This document shows positions 35,517 to 44,159 of a stretch of DNA of 64,000 bases, one piece after another (the stretch's first letter is position 1; each line of letters starts with the position of its first letter). The notes below the pieces were generated by a model that ran no database searches, had not been told where the DNA came from, and worked only from the letters and a program-made list of their open reading frames with translations. The DNA lies in contig NZ_JADWMY010000001.1 in assembly GCF_015767275.1 (NCBI RefSeq), positions 124,001 to 188,000 of the forward strand, written 5' to 3'. Both the position numbers and the translations under genes were made by a program. Source of the stretch: Herbaspirillum sp. AP02 (GTDB lineage: Bacteria; Pseudomonadota; Gammaproteobacteria; Burkholderiales; Burkholderiaceae_D).

Positions 35517-36302
35517 TCACTGTGGTGGCTGGCCGTTGGAGGCGGTCAGGCCGCCATCCACGGGCATGTTCACGCCAGTCACGAAGGCCGCATCGGGACT
35601 GGCCAGGAAGGTGATCACGGCGGCGATTTCCTGCGCTTCGGCGCCGCGACCCAGGGGGATGCGCTCGGCAAACTTCGCCTGCAGGACCGGGTCGTCTTCC
35701 ATATCGGCCGTCATCCCGGTGTGCGTGAAACTGGGACAGACCGAATTGACGCGCACGCCCTTGCGGCCGAAGTCCATGGCCATGGCGCGGGTCAGGTTCA
35801 CCACGGCGCCCTTGGAGGTGTTGTAGGCCGACAGATTCCAGTCCGCCCCCAGGCCCGAAACCGAGGCCACGTTGACGATGCAGCCGCGCGTCTTCTGCAG
35901 GTGCGGCATGGCTTCACGGGCGCCATAGAACACGCCGTTCACATTGGTGGCCTGGACGCGGTGCCAGTCTTCCGGGCTGACTTCGGTGACGTTGCCTTCG
36001 GCAAAGATGCCGGCATCGCTGACCAGTACGTCCAGGCGGCCGAAGCGCTCGATGGCGAAGTCCACCATCTCGCGCACGTCTTCATGACGGGAGACGTCGG
36101 TTTCACGCGCCGCCGTGCGCTCCGACGGCAGCGAGTCGAATACCTTGGTCAGCGCCGCCGCATTGCGGTCGGCCAGCAGTACCCGTGCGCCTTCTTCGGA
36201 AAACCGGCGGGCGGTGGCTTCGCCGATGCCGGAGGCGGCACCGGTCACGATGACGACCTTGTCCTTGAAACGTTGCAGATGAGAGGGGTTCAGTGGATGC
36301 AT
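35517..36302 (-). CDS. Short-chain dehydrogenase/reductase (SDR)
   Basis: A 261-residue classical SDR. The NAD(P)-binding motif is VTGAASGIG, with an Asp in LLADRN that favours NAD. The LVSDAG motif replaces the usual NNAG. The catalytic Ser is in NVASVSGLG and the YxxxK pair in SAYNTSKGA. The C-terminal ITFLASPDAAFVTGVNMPVD is standard. AAGGAG lies just before ATG 36302; the upstream frame to 36485 is rejected. Substrate unknown; SDRs of this look oxidise secondary alcohols or 3-oxoacyl compounds. First gene of a possible minus-strand operon with the small polar protein and PLD-VTT. Confidence 0.93.
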   Translation of the reverse strand: MHPLNPSHLQRFKDKVVIVTGAASGIGEATARRFSEEGARVLLADRNAAALTKVFDSLPSERTAARETDVSRHEDVREMVDFAIERFGRLDVLVSDAGIFAEGNVTEVSPEDWHRVQATNVNGVFYGAREAMPHLQKTRGCIVNVASVSGLGADWNLSAYNTSKGAVVNLTRAMAMDFGRKGVRVNSVCPSFTHTGMTADMEDDPVLQAKFAERIPLGRGAEAQEIAAVITFLASPDAAFVTGVNMPVDGGLTASNGQPPQ

Positions 36303-36655
36303 GGAGACTCCTTTACCGAAAATAGTGGGCAGCGCGATGGTGGATGCGGCCAAGCAATGCCAATGCCCCACGATAGGCCCTGGCGCGCCATCGGCACATC
36401 GGACAGCTCCCCAAGCTGATGTAGGAAGACGCTGTCGCCGCAACGGCGGAAATGACGCCAGTCCCATATCCTTGTCCCGCCTCAAATGCGAGCCCTTTCA
36501 TGTGCCGCATGTCGCGGATTTATTGTCACGTAGCAGTAATACTTCAGTGCAACAATGCGCCCCGCATCCAGACCGACTGCTCATTCGTTCATCTTCCAGG
36601 GAGGAATGTGAAACAAATGACAACACCGGTTCACCGCCATCACAAGGGGAATTCC
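36303..36655. other. Divergent intergenic region before chemosensory-like module
   Basis: A 353-base region between the SDR gene and the CheA-like kinase gene. It must contain two divergent promoters. GGGAGGA near 36598-36604 is followed by an ATGTGA start-stop and then an in-frame ATG at 36617 that could extend the kinase by 13 residues. I see no flagellar-type (sigma-28) promoter, repeat or operator. Confidence 0.45.
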
Positions 36656-39091
36656 ATGACCATCCGCATGCGTATCACGCTACTGGTGATACTTACCTTC
36701 GTCGCCATTGCCGGCATCGGTGGCTACGCGATGTACCAGTCGCGCAGCAGCGCCGTCGAGGTCCGTTCCGTCACCGAAGGCGTGATGCCCAGCGTGCTGG
36801 CATCGGCTGACCTGATGGGGCAGTTGAAGGACGTACAGCTGGCGGCCATGGTGATGGTCACCGAGAGTGACAACCAGCTGGTGGCGCAGGAAAACGACAA
36901 GCTGGTCGAAAAGAAGGCCGTGCTCGAACAGGCCCTGGCCGCCCAGGCCAAGCAGGCTGAAGGCGTAGCCCAGCGCGGTCTGATCGAGCAGGCCAGGGAA
37001 AGCCTGGACAACTACTTCGGCGCCATCGACACCACCGCCAAGTTCAAGCTGGCCGGCAAGAACGAGATCGCCCAGGCGCAGTTCTTCGGTGGCGTGATGC
37101 AGTACCAGAGCGAACTGGAAGGCATCGTCAACACCCTGCGCATCGAGAAGAACCGCTTCAAGGACAATGCCATCGCCTCGCTCAACGGCAAGCTGGCCCA
37201 GACCACCACCACCATCAGCGTGGTCACGGTGGTGGCGGTGCTGCTGCTGGGGGGCATCGGTTTCCTGCTGTATCGCCAGATCACCGGCCCCATCAGCCGC
37301 ATGGCGGCGATGATGGGCGAGATCGCCACCAGCCAGGATTTCACCCGCCGCCTGCCGGTGCAGCGCATGGATGAGGTGGGCCATTCCATCGTCGCCTTCA
37401 ACGGCATGGTGGAGAAGATCGAAGAAGCCTCGGCCCAGGTGCGCCAGAAGACCGCCGACATGCAGGCCATGCTGCAGAACATCCCGCAGGGCATCCTCAC
37501 CATCGTCGATGGCAACCGCGTCCACCCGGAGTACTCGGCCTTCCTCGAGACCGTCTTCGAGACCACCGACATCGCCGGCCGCGACGTGATGGAACTGGTC
37601 TTTGCCAACGCCAACCTGGGCGCCGATACGCTGTCGCAGATCGAAGCCATCGGCGGCGCCTGCATCGGCGAAGACGTCATGAACTTCGAGTTCAACGAAC
37701 ACCTGATGGTGGGCGAGATCGAAAAGACCATGGCCGACGGCAGCAAGAAGATCCTGGACCTGTCCTGGTCGCCCATCACCGACGAGAGCGATACGGTGAT
37801 CCGCCTGATGCTGTGCGTACGTGACGTGACCGAGCTGCGCCAACTGGCGGCGGAAGCCAACGAACAGAAGCGCGAACTGGAAATGATCGGTGAAATCCTG
37901 GCCGTGGCCGCGCCCAAGTTCGCCGAGTTCATCGGTAGCGCGCGCCGCTTCCTGGACGAGAACGAGCAGATCGTGCACCAAAACCCGGAGGCGACCGCCT
38001 TCGCCATCGCCAAGCTGTTCCGCAACATGCACACCATCAAGGGCAATGGTCGCACCTATGGTCTGCTGCACCTGGCCAACGTGGTACACCACGCCGAACA
38101 GCACTACGACGACCTGCGCCATGCAGCCAGCGGCGCCGTGTGGAGCCAGCAGGAACTGTTGCAGCAACTGGCGCAGGTGCGTGAATGCATCGACCGCTAC
38201 GCCCGCATCAACGACGTGACCCTGGGCCGCGGGACCAGCCCCGCCAGGGGTGGCGAACAGGTCCTGCCGGGGTATGAACGCCAGGTGCTGACCATCGACC
38301 GCAAGCACATCCAGGAAAGCCTGCAGCGTCTGGAAAACGTCAATACCGCCAATCTGCATGAACTGGTGGCCGTGCGCAACGACGTGCGTCGCACCCTGCG
38401 TCTGCTGGGCACCGAGACCATCGCCGACGTGCTGGCCCCGATCACCGATTCGCTGCCGGCGCTGGCGGCCGATCTGGACAAGGCGGCCCCGGTCGTGGAC
38501 ATCGAGGACAACGGTTACGTGGTCCATAGTTTTGCCGCGCCGCTGCTGCAGAACGTGTTCATGCACCTGATCCGCAATGCCATGGATCATGGCCTGGAAG
38601 GGCGCCAGGAACGGGCCGCCAAGGGCAAGCCCGAGACCGGCACCATCAAGCTGGAGACGGGCGTGATGGATGACATGTTCCAGTTGGCCCTGTCCGACGA
38701 CGGCCGTGGCCTGGCGCTGGAAAAGGTGCGTCAGATCGGCATCGAAAAGCAGCTCATCAGCGTGGACCAGGCCCTGTCGGACGCCGAGATCGCCCGCCTG
38801 ATCCTGCAACCGGGCTTCTCCACCCGCAGCGAAGTGACTGATGTCTCCGGTCGTGGCGTAGGCATGGATGCGGTGCTGGACTTCGTCACCCGTGAACATG
38901 GGCAGATCGATATCCGCTTCGCCGATACCAACGAGGGCGCCGCCTTCCGACCCTTCCAGATCATCGTGATGCTGCCCGAGAGCGTGGCGGTGGAAGTCGA
39001 TGGCATCGACGTGCCTTACCCGATGGCTGGCCAGGAGGCGGCAGTGTCGGTGGCGTTGCCAGCTGAGGTCGGCAATCCCCAGGTGGCCTGA
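36656..39091 (+). CDS. Membrane CheA-like kinase (HAMP-PAS-HPt-HATPase)
   Basis: An 811-residue membrane kinase, first gene of a five-gene module. TM1 is at about 7-25. A helical periplasmic domain (about 30-185) resembles a four-helix-bundle MCP sensor. TM2 is at about 187-207 ([18 protein letters not shown]), then HAMP (about 208-262), a PAS-like domain (about 275-395), an HPt domain with H459 in [14 protein letters not shown], a dimerising helical stretch and a CheA-type HATPase ([35 protein letters not shown]). The protein ends soon after the ATPase: there is no CheW-like domain, so it cannot dock to receptors as CheA does and instead carries its own sensor. AAGGGGA lies 5 nt before ATG 36656. 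The probable phosphate acceptor is the CheY at 41568. Confidence 0.87.
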   Translation: MTIRMRITLLVILTFVAIAGIGGYAMYQSRSSAVEVRSVTEGVMPSVLASADLMGQLKDVQLAAMVMVTESDNQLVAQENDKLVEKKAVLEQALAAQAKQAEGVAQRGLIEQARESLDNYFGAIDTTAKFKLAGKNEIAQAQFFGGVMQYQSELEGIVNTLRIEKNRFKDNAIASLNGKLAQTTTTISVVTVVAVLLLGGIGFLLYRQITGPISRMAAMMGEIATSQDFTRRLPVQRMDEVGHSIVAFNGMVEKIEEASAQVRQKTADMQAMLQNIPQGILTIVDGNRVHPEYSAFLETVFETTDIAGRDVMELVFANANLGADTLSQIEAIGGACIGEDVMNFEFNEHLMVGEIEKTMADGSKKILDLSWSPITDESDTVIRLMLCVRDVTELRQLAAEANEQKRELEMIGEILAVAAPKFAEFIGSARRFLDENEQIVHQNPEATAFAIAKLFRNMHTIKGNGRTYGLLHLANVVHHAEQHYDDLRHAASGAVWSQQELLQQLAQVRECIDRYARINDVTLGRGTSPARGGEQVLPGYERQVLTIDRKHIQESLQRLENVNTANLHELVAVRNDVRRTLRLLGTETIADVLAPITDSLPALAADLDKAAPVVDIEDNGYVVHSFAAPLLQNVFMHLIRNAMDHGLEGRQERAAKGKPETGTIKLETGVMDDMFQLALSDDGRGLALEKVRQIGIEKQLISVDQALSDAEIARLILQPGFSTRSEVTDVSGRGVGMDAVLDFVTREHGQIDIRFADTNEGAAFRPFQIIVMLPESVAVEVDGIDVPYPMAGQEAAVSVALPAEVGNPQVA

Positions 39092-39146
39092 AGACAGACG
39101 GCATCGGGCACCCAAGCAAGAGAAGCAAACGCGGAAGCTAAAACGG

Positions 39147-39878
39147 ATGAGCATGTTCAATTCGATCCTCCTGATGGCGCTGGGCGCCGCCCTGGCCGGC
39201 CTGCCGATGACCTGGTTGTGGCTGCGACAGAAGCGTCGCGCCGGGCAACTGTTCGATGCCGGCCAGCTGGAGCAGGCCCGCGACCAGGCGCTGGCGACGC
39301 TGGCGCAGCAACAACTGGAGTGGGCCACGCATCAACAGCAGCTGGAGCAGGGGCAACTGGCCGCCGAACGCCACATGACCGAGATGCGTCACGAGAGCGA
39401 GGCCATGCTGGCCCGCCTCAATAGCCAGCAAAGTGACAGCCTCTCGCGCGTGATGCAGAACTGCGACGCCTCCCAGGACACCATCGGCAAGCTGCTGGGC
39501 CTGGTGCGGACCTTCGAGCGCTGGCACGACGACATGAACGAACTCATCACCCACAACCGCGACATGCATCGCATGAACGACGAGTTCGCCCTGATCGTGA
39601 ACCAGGTCATCATCGTGGCCCTGAACGCCTCCATCGAGGCCGCCCGTGCCGGCGTGCACGGGCGCGGCTTCGCCGTGGTGGCGCAGGAGGTGCGCGACCT
39701 GGCGCAACGGGCCGAGAAACTCTCCAAGAGCTACCGCGCCAACCTGTACCAGAACGACCTGATCACCACCACCACCTTCCAGGACCTGCAGGCCGGCGGC
39801 AAGATGATCATGGGTGCCGTCATCGGCCTGGACCTGATCAACAAGAAGACCAGGGAAACCCTGGCCGAGGCGGCATGA
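39147..39878 (+). CDS. Sensorless MCP-type signalling protein
   Basis: A 243-residue protein. A single N-terminal membrane segment (about 5-25) is followed by a long coiled coil rich in Gln/Glu/Ala and an MCP signalling tip at about 152-188, [18 protein letters not shown] then [19 protein letters not shown]. There is no periplasmic sensor and no HAMP, the returning helix is short (ends at 243), and no C-terminal receptor pentapeptide or clear methylation sites are seen. In canonical MCPs the tip binds CheA and CheW, but CheW is absent here and the kinase lacks the CheW-like domain, so the tip may bind a different partner. It overlaps the next gene by ATGA (39875-39878). Confidence 0.82.
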   Translation: MSMFNSILLMALGAALAGLPMTWLWLRQKRRAGQLFDAGQLEQARDQALATLAQQQLEWATHQQQLEQGQLAAERHMTEMRHESEAMLARLNSQQSDSLSRVMQNCDASQDTIGKLLGLVRTFERWHDDMNELITHNRDMHRMNDEFALIVNQVIIVALNASIEAARAGVHGRGFAVVAQEVRDLAQRAEKLSKSYRANLYQNDLITTTTFQDLQAGGKMIMGAVIGLDLINKKTRETLAEAA

Positions 39879-40507
39879 GCGCCAACGACATGGACGAGCT
39901 GCAGGCCGTGGCCCAGAGCCTCGCCGACGAGCGCATCAGTGCCAGCGCACGCGATGGCTTCGACACCCTGTTGCAGCAAGCCCTGCGCGGCAGCCTGGTC
40001 CCGTCCGGCGCCGACGCGGTGATCACCGCCGTCGAGGTGGACGATCTGGCGGAAAAGAAGATGGTGGTGCTCACCATTTCCTCCTACCTGTTCCGCCTGA
40101 TGGTGATGTTCCATTTCACGCTGGATGCCGCCACCAAGGAGCACTTTGCGCGGCTCACCGGTGCTAGCGCGGCTGAGGTGGGCGCAGGAGGAGCAGGGGG
40201 CGCGGAGGGTGAGCAAGCCTTCATGGACGCGCTGGCAGAGTGCGGCAACCTGTGCTGTGGCATCTTCAATCGCGAACTGGGGCGCTTCTTCCCACACCTG
40301 GGCATGTCCACGCCCAATGTCATCGACACCCAGTGCGTGCACTACCTGCAAAAACTCAGGCATGCCCATGTGCGCCACTTCGCCATCGACCTGGCGGAGT
40401 CGCCCCGGCTGCATGTGTCGCTGTGCGTATCGGCCTATGACCGGCTGGACTTTGCCGTGTCGGCTGAAGAGCAGGCAGACACCACTGGCGAGCTCGAGCT
40501 GTTCTAG
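39875..40507 (+). CDS. CheX-like phosphatase-type protein 1
   Basis: A 210-residue cytosolic protein with a CheC/CheX/FliY-type fold. The key motif (D/S)xxxExxN is present as D118, E122 and N125 in DALAECGN, and P147 sits 22 residues after N125, close to the family spacing, so CheY-P dephosphorylation is plausible. The N-terminal part (1-110) is helical and ends in an Ala/Gly-rich linker. The protein ends TTGELELF; the same GELELF tail closes the next protein. It is translationally coupled to the MCP-type gene and probably acts on the CheY at 41568. Confidence 0.72.
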   Translation: MSANDMDELQAVAQSLADERISASARDGFDTLLQQALRGSLVPSGADAVITAVEVDDLAEKKMVVLTISSYLFRLMVMFHFTLDAATKEHFARLTGASAAEVGAGGAGGAEGEQAFMDALAECGNLCCGIFNRELGRFFPHLGMSTPNVIDTQCVHYLQKLRHAHVRHFAIDLAESPRLHVSLCVSAYDRLDFAVSAEEQADTTGELELF

Positions 40508-40541
40508 ACCTCCATCAACGATCCGGGGAACTCATTCCATC

Positions 40542-41495
40542 ATGCAAGCCCGCGCCAGCCTCGATAACACCATCACCAGCAAGGTCCTGGTCCTGGACCG
40601 TGACGCCGACTGCTACGACACCATCAAGTCCTTTTGCGAACGGCATCAGCTGGTCGGCCTGAAGGCCCATGAAGAACACGTCATGGCGGTCTTGCGCAGC
40701 AACGTCGACCTGGGCGGCATCATGCTCTCGGAGAGCCTGGCCGGTCTGAGCGAGGGCGGTCGTGGCCTGGCCCGCCGCATCCGCGAGGTGCGTCCGGAGT
40801 TGCCCCTCTTCCTGCGCCGCCGCCGTGAAAGCGCCGAGGCGCCACTGGCCGAACGCGACAGTGAACTCTTCAGCGCCGTCTACCGCATCGATGACATCGA
40901 CGCCCTGGCGCCGGCCGTGGCGGCCTCCATCTTCAGCCAGCGCTACCCCAATGCCCTGGTGCGCGGTATCGCTGAAATCAGCCGCATGGTGCTGGAGAGC
41001 CAGTTCCCGGGCATGCAGGTGGAGATCGACCAGCCCTATCTGGTACGTGACCGCATCATCTTCGGTGAAGTGTTCACCCTGATCCCGCTGGAGAGCAACT
41101 GGTGCCGTGGCTACATGATGCTGCAGGCCGAGCAGAAGACCCTGCAGGCGCTGGCACCGGAAGCGGCTGATGATTTTCGTCATCTCAACAATGCCCTGGG
41201 CGAACTGACCAACCTGATCTGGGGCTGGTTCAAGAACCGCTTCATCAACCAGAGTCAGCCCATCCAGCAGTTGAGCCAGGTGCCGATCATCATCAACCAC
41301 CAGCATCGCTATATCTCCTTCGGCTCTGACGACGCGCAACTGTGCTTCAAGTACGTGCTGCGCCGGGACGACGGCGTGCCGCTGGTGCTGCTGCAGCGCT
41401 TCATCTTCAACCTGTCCTGGTCGCCCGAGGATTTTCGCGAGAACCAGACCTCGGTGGAGGAACTGTTCGAATCGGGCGAGCTGGAACTGTTCTGA
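40542..41495 (+). CDS. Pseudo-receiver fused to CheX-like domain
   Basis: A 317-residue protein. The N-terminal part (about 12-128) looks like a receiver (LVLDRDADCYDTI) but lacks the phospho-acceptor: the expected Asp is replaced in GGIMLSES, and the conserved Lys is Arg in AVYRIDDID, so it is probably a phosphorylation-independent pseudo-receiver. The C-terminal part (about 135-317) is CheX-like with E221 and N224 in ALGELTN (the -4 residue is N217, not Asp/Ser). It ends SGELELF, matching the tail of the preceding protein. It may be a second, regulated CheY-P phosphatase or a scaffold. It starts 34 nt after the upstream stop. Confidence 0.72.
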   Translation: MQARASLDNTITSKVLVLDRDADCYDTIKSFCERHQLVGLKAHEEHVMAVLRSNVDLGGIMLSESLAGLSEGGRGLARRIREVRPELPLFLRRRRESAEAPLAERDSELFSAVYRIDDIDALAPAVAASIFSQRYPNALVRGIAEISRMVLESQFPGMQVEIDQPYLVRDRIIFGEVFTLIPLESNWCRGYMMLQAEQKTLQALAPEAADDFRHLNNALGELTNLIWGWFKNRFINQSQPIQQLSQVPIIINHQHRYISFGSDDAQLCFKYVLRRDDGVPLVLLQRFIFNLSWSPEDFRENQTSVEELFESGELELF

Positions 41496-41567
41496 GCTGG
41501 CTGCCCACGACGAAGATTGCGCCCCTCATCCCCTCATTGAAACAACCCTAGTGAAAGAGAATTCAAC

Positions 41568-41936
41568 ATGGCACAAATCCTGGTAGTGGACGATTCGAGC
41601 ACCGTGCGCGCCGAAGTCGGCGACTTCCTCAAGAAGAACGGCCTGGACGTAGCGCTGGCCGTGGACGGCCGCGACGGCCTGAACAAGCTCAAGGGCGACC
41701 CGGCCATCAAGCTGGTGGTGTCCGACGTGAACATGCCCAACATGGACGGCCTGACCATGGCCGAGAAGATCCGCAGCGAACTGGGCAATGCCAGCGTGAA
41801 CATCATCATGCTCACCACCGAGAACTCGCCCATCATGAAGGAGCGTGGCAAGGCCGCCGGCATCAAGGGCTGGATCGTCAAACCCTTCAAGGGGGAGGCG
41901 GTGCTGCCGACCTTCAAGAAGCTGGTGGGGGCATAA
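41568..41936 (+). CDS. CheY-like single-domain response regulator
   Basis: A 122-residue receiver with D8/D9, acceptor D53 in VVSDVNMPNMDG, Thr in IMLTTENS and Lys in WIVKPFKGE. It has no output domain. It is the last gene of the module and the obvious receiver of the HPt kinase at 36656, with the two CheX-like proteins as possible phosphatases. GTGAAAGAGA upstream gives a moderate ribosome-binding region. Close CheY relatives bind flagellar switch or type-IV-pilus motors, but no motor gene is in the window, so the output is unknown. A strong terminator follows, closing the operon. Confidence 0.93.
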   Translation: MAQILVVDDSSTVRAEVGDFLKKNGLDVALAVDGRDGLNKLKGDPAIKLVVSDVNMPNMDGLTMAEKIRSELGNASVNIIMLTTENSPIMKERGKAAGIKGWIVKPFKGEAVLPTFKKLVGA

Positions 41937-41978
41937 GTTTGTTCCTGCATCGCTGAAGTCCCCTGCGAGTCACCACTG

Positions 41979-42015
41979 ACAATTCGGCCTGCAATGCAGG
42001 CCGAATTGTTTTTAT
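41979..42015 (+). terminator. Rho-independent terminator of the chemosensory-like operon
   Basis: A perfect 14-bp stem ACAATTCGGCCTGC / GCAGGCCGAATTGT (41979-41992, 41996-42009), loop AAT, followed by TTTTTATT. It lies 43 nt after the CheY stop codon. Confidence 0.94.
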
Positions 42016-42035
42016 TAGACCCGGTTCCGATTAAA

Positions 42036-42083
42036 TATAGCTACAAATAATGCTTGTCGAAGAAGATTATATGTAGCTACAAT
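42036..42083 (+). promoter_or_regulatory. Promoter and operator-like repeats of brnTA
   Basis: TAGCTACAA occurs twice (42038-42046 and 42074-42082), 36 bp apart; the second copy is inside a perfect palindrome, TGTAGCTACA (42072-42081), the first in a near-palindrome. TTGTCG (42054-42059) and TACAAT (42078-42083), 18 bp apart, form a fair promoter, so the palindrome overlaps the -10. BrnA-type antitoxins repress their own promoter, which fits. Transcription would begin about at the brnT ATG. Confidence 0.5.
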
Positions 42084-42088
42084 AATTG

Positions 42089-42355
42089 ATGGAAATCCTG
42101 TTCGATCCCCATAAAGACGCCATCAACAACCACAAACATGGCGTTTCGCTCGCAGAAGCCGCGGCTATCGAATGGGAGAGCGCCTTGATCACGCTTGATG
42201 ACAGAATTGACTACGGCGAACAGCGGGAAATCGCGATCGCCTACATCGGTCTGCGACTTCATGTGGTGGTCTATGTGCAACGCGCGTTTGCCAGAAGGAT
42301 CATCAGTCTGCGCAAAGCGAACAAAAGGGAGATTGATCGATATGCCGAAGCTTAA
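42089..42355 (+). CDS. brnT: BrnT family toxin (RNase, type II TA)
   Basis: An 88-residue toxin of the BrnT family, RelE-fold ribonucleases that block translation. The typical start EILFDPHKDAINNHKHGVSL and the core LRLHVVVYVQ and RIISLRKANKREIDRYAE are present. It precedes brnA with a 14-nt overlap, the usual toxin-first order. No Shine-Dalgarno is seen before ATG 42089 (or the TTG at 42086), and the predicted transcription start is near the ATG, so the mRNA may be leaderless. Plain toxin-antitoxin module, probably mobile in origin given its lower GC upstream region. Confidence 0.93.
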   Translation: MEILFDPHKDAINNHKHGVSLAEAAAIEWESALITLDDRIDYGEQREIAIAYIGLRLHVVVYVQRAFARRIISLRKANKREIDRYAEA

Positions 42356-42623
42356 ACAGGGAACCATCCTGCCCACCCCCACGGAAGACGCGCAGATTAC
42401 CGCTGCGGCGCTGTCCGATCCCGATGCACAGCCATTGAGTCCCGCCCAACTGGCTGCGTTGCGGCCTGCACGGGGACGCGGCAGGCCGGCAGGTAGCGGC
42501 TCCAAGGTGCAGGTCACAATGCGTTTCGATGTCGATATCGTCGAAGCCTTCAAGCGCGGCGGCGACGGTTGGCAAAGCCGCATGAACGGTGCCTTGCGTG
42601 AATGGCTGACACAACACCAATAA
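42342..42623 (+). CDS. brnA: BrnA family antitoxin
   Basis: A 93-residue antitoxin. The C-terminal half is a ribbon-helix-helix DNA-binding domain (VQVTMRFDVDIVEAFKRGGD then GWQSRMNGALREWL), as in BrnA. The N-terminal part contains the toxin-facing segment and a basic GRGRPAGSGSK. It is translated from ATG 42342 inside the brnT 3' end (14-nt overlap). It should neutralise BrnT and bind the palindromes upstream of brnT to repress the operon. Confidence 0.92.
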   Translation: MPKLKQGTILPTPTEDAQITAAALSDPDAQPLSPAQLAALRPARGRGRPAGSGSKVQVTMRFDVDIVEAFKRGGDGWQSRMNGALREWLTQHQ

Positions 42624-42677
42624 CCATGGACGGTGATTGATGGCGCGACTGCGTCTGCCTTCACTGCTCGTGTAGCT

Positions 42678-43544
42678 TCACCGCTCTTCCAGCACCAGCT
42701 CAAAGCAGATCAGCACCGGATTGCAGCCCCGCGCCAGCACCCCTTCGCAGACCTGGCCTTGCGGATTGACGAGGCCGATATCCAGGCGGCCGATGCCGTC
42801 CCGGACTTCCCCGGCACGGATCAGGATTTCCGTGGCACGGTCATCCAGCACGCGGCCGTCCTCGAACTCGGCGCCGATGATGCTCCCCACGCTACCGCGC
42901 ACGATGGCGTTGCGCATGTCGTGGGCGGCGCAGGCCTGCTCGACGGCCAGGGTCAGATCCTGGTCGGGCCGGATGCGGGCCAGCACCACGCGCTTGCCGG
43001 TGGCGACGACGGCCTGGTCCGATAGGCGGGTGGGGTAGAAGAGGGTGAAATTGGTTTCCGGATCGTAGCGCGTGGCCATGGTGGCGTCGTGCAAACCCCA
43101 GGCCTGGGCCGGTGCGGCTTGGCCGACGATGGTCTTTTCCATCATCAGGTGGCCGCCCTGGCGCTGGCCGTCGCGACCGCGCCAGATGGCGTGGCAATGC
43201 ACGAAGGGCTCGCCGTCCTTGCGCCCATAGGTGGCACAGGCGTATTCGATGACGGTGCCTTCTTCCATCGCATGTGGCGCGCTGTAGAAGGCGGCATGCT
43301 GGTCGTCCACCGCCAGCGCGGGCATGAGGAAATGCAGCGCGGCGATCTTCAGATTGGAAAAGCGCACGGTACCGCCATCGAGCCCGGCGCGGGAGAGCGG
43401 GATGCTGATCGCGTCGCGCAGGCTCAGACCTGCTTCCAGGGTGAAATCAAGCTGCATGGCCTGGCCTTCCAGGCTGACGATGCGTTCGGGTTCAGGCGGG
43501 CCGGGATGGCGGACGGTACGGGCGAAGGCTTGCGGGGTGGGCAT
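42678..43544 (-). CDS. PCC/DUF296-domain protein, two modules
   Basis: A 288-residue protein made of two PCC (DUF296, PD1-like) modules, about 15-140 and 160-285. Module marks are ERIVSLEGQAMQLDFTLEAG, the metal/ligand-type VHCHAIWRGRDG with HLMMEKTIVG, and, in the second half, LTLAVEQACAAHDMRNAIVR and GSVGSIIGAEFEDGR. PCC domains also occur in plant AT-hook proteins and in stand-alone bacterial proteins of largely unknown role. CAGGAGA before ATG 43544 fixes the start; the long upstream frame is rejected. It is convergent with brnA and appears monocistronic. Confidence 0.82.
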   Translation of the reverse strand: MPTPQAFARTVRHPGPPEPERIVSLEGQAMQLDFTLEAGLSLRDAISIPLSRAGLDGGTVRFSNLKIAALHFLMPALAVDDQHAAFYSAPHAMEEGTVIEYACATYGRKDGEPFVHCHAIWRGRDGQRQGGHLMMEKTIVGQAAPAQAWGLHDATMATRYDPETNFTLFYPTRLSDQAVVATGKRVVLARIRPDQDLTLAVEQACAAHDMRNAIVRGSVGSIIGAEFEDGRVLDDRATEILIRAGEVRDGIGRLDIGLVNPQGQVCEGVLARGCNPVLICFELVLEER

Positions 43545-43817
43545 GCGGTCTCCTGGGTAAGGTGTCAGGGTGCGGCTTTGGTGGGCCGTCGGATCGCCGG
43601 TTCGTAGGCGGCTGGTGTGGTGAATTATCCTGCGTTCCGCGTGGGATTGCTGGTGAATGTTTTTAACCGGAAGGTGTTTCACCGGGCGGGATGTTCAATT
43701 GCTCTGCAGTGGAAGTGACGAGAATTTCTTCCTGAAGTTAGCTTTATCTGCCCAGAAGTCGCAGCGCGGCTATATTTGGCCTTGATGAGACAACTCTCCA
43801 GAACATGACGAGGCGAG

Positions 43818-44096
43818 ATGAAGGCCGCTAACAACACTCAAATGATCCGGACTCCACGTTACGGCGGGCAGGGTAATCGGATTCCCAATGAAGTAGTGGG
43901 TGCGACCATGGACGGCTTGACGCCGATACAGGCATGGCGCGAGCATCTGGGACTGACACAGGCGGTCGTCGCGCAACGCCTCGGGATTAGCCAAACGGTC
44001 TATGCAAAATATGAGAAGAGCCTGAGGCCGAGAACATCTACGATTTCAAGGATTGCGGCGGCCTTGGGTATCACGAAGGAGCAATTGCACTTCTAA
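43818..44096 (+). CDS. Orphan XRE-family HTH regulator
   Basis: A 92-residue protein with a Cro/C1 helix-turn-helix at about 40-88 (REHLGLTQAVVAQRLGISQT then VYAKYEKSLRPRTSTIS). The stretch RIPNEVVGATMDGLTPIQAW just before it is like the linker in Xre antitoxins that follow a Phd-like N-terminus, but that N-terminal part is replaced by a short polar sequence (MKAANNTQMIRTPRYGGQGN). No toxin gene is adjacent, so it may be a toxin-antitoxin remnant or a phage-type repressor. Confidence 0.78.
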   Translation: MKAANNTQMIRTPRYGGQGNRIPNEVVGATMDGLTPIQAWREHLGLTQAVVAQRLGISQTVYAKYEKSLRPRTSTISRIAAALGITKEQLHF

Positions 44097-44159
44097 TCCG
44101 CAGTTGCAGCTGTGCCTTGACGTCTCCTTCTTCTGCTTGCTAGTCTCCCTCATCCCATC

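Noticed and set aside
36605..36619. ATGTGA start-stop and alternative ATG 36617 before the CheA-like kinase
   Set aside because: The Shine-Dalgarno at 36644-36650 fits ATG 36656 better; the start-stop is probably chance.
39000..39146. Upstream extension of the MCP-type gene into the kinase gene
   Set aside because: The extension overlaps kinase coding sequence in another frame; [10 protein letters not shown] at 39147 gives a natural membrane-anchor start.
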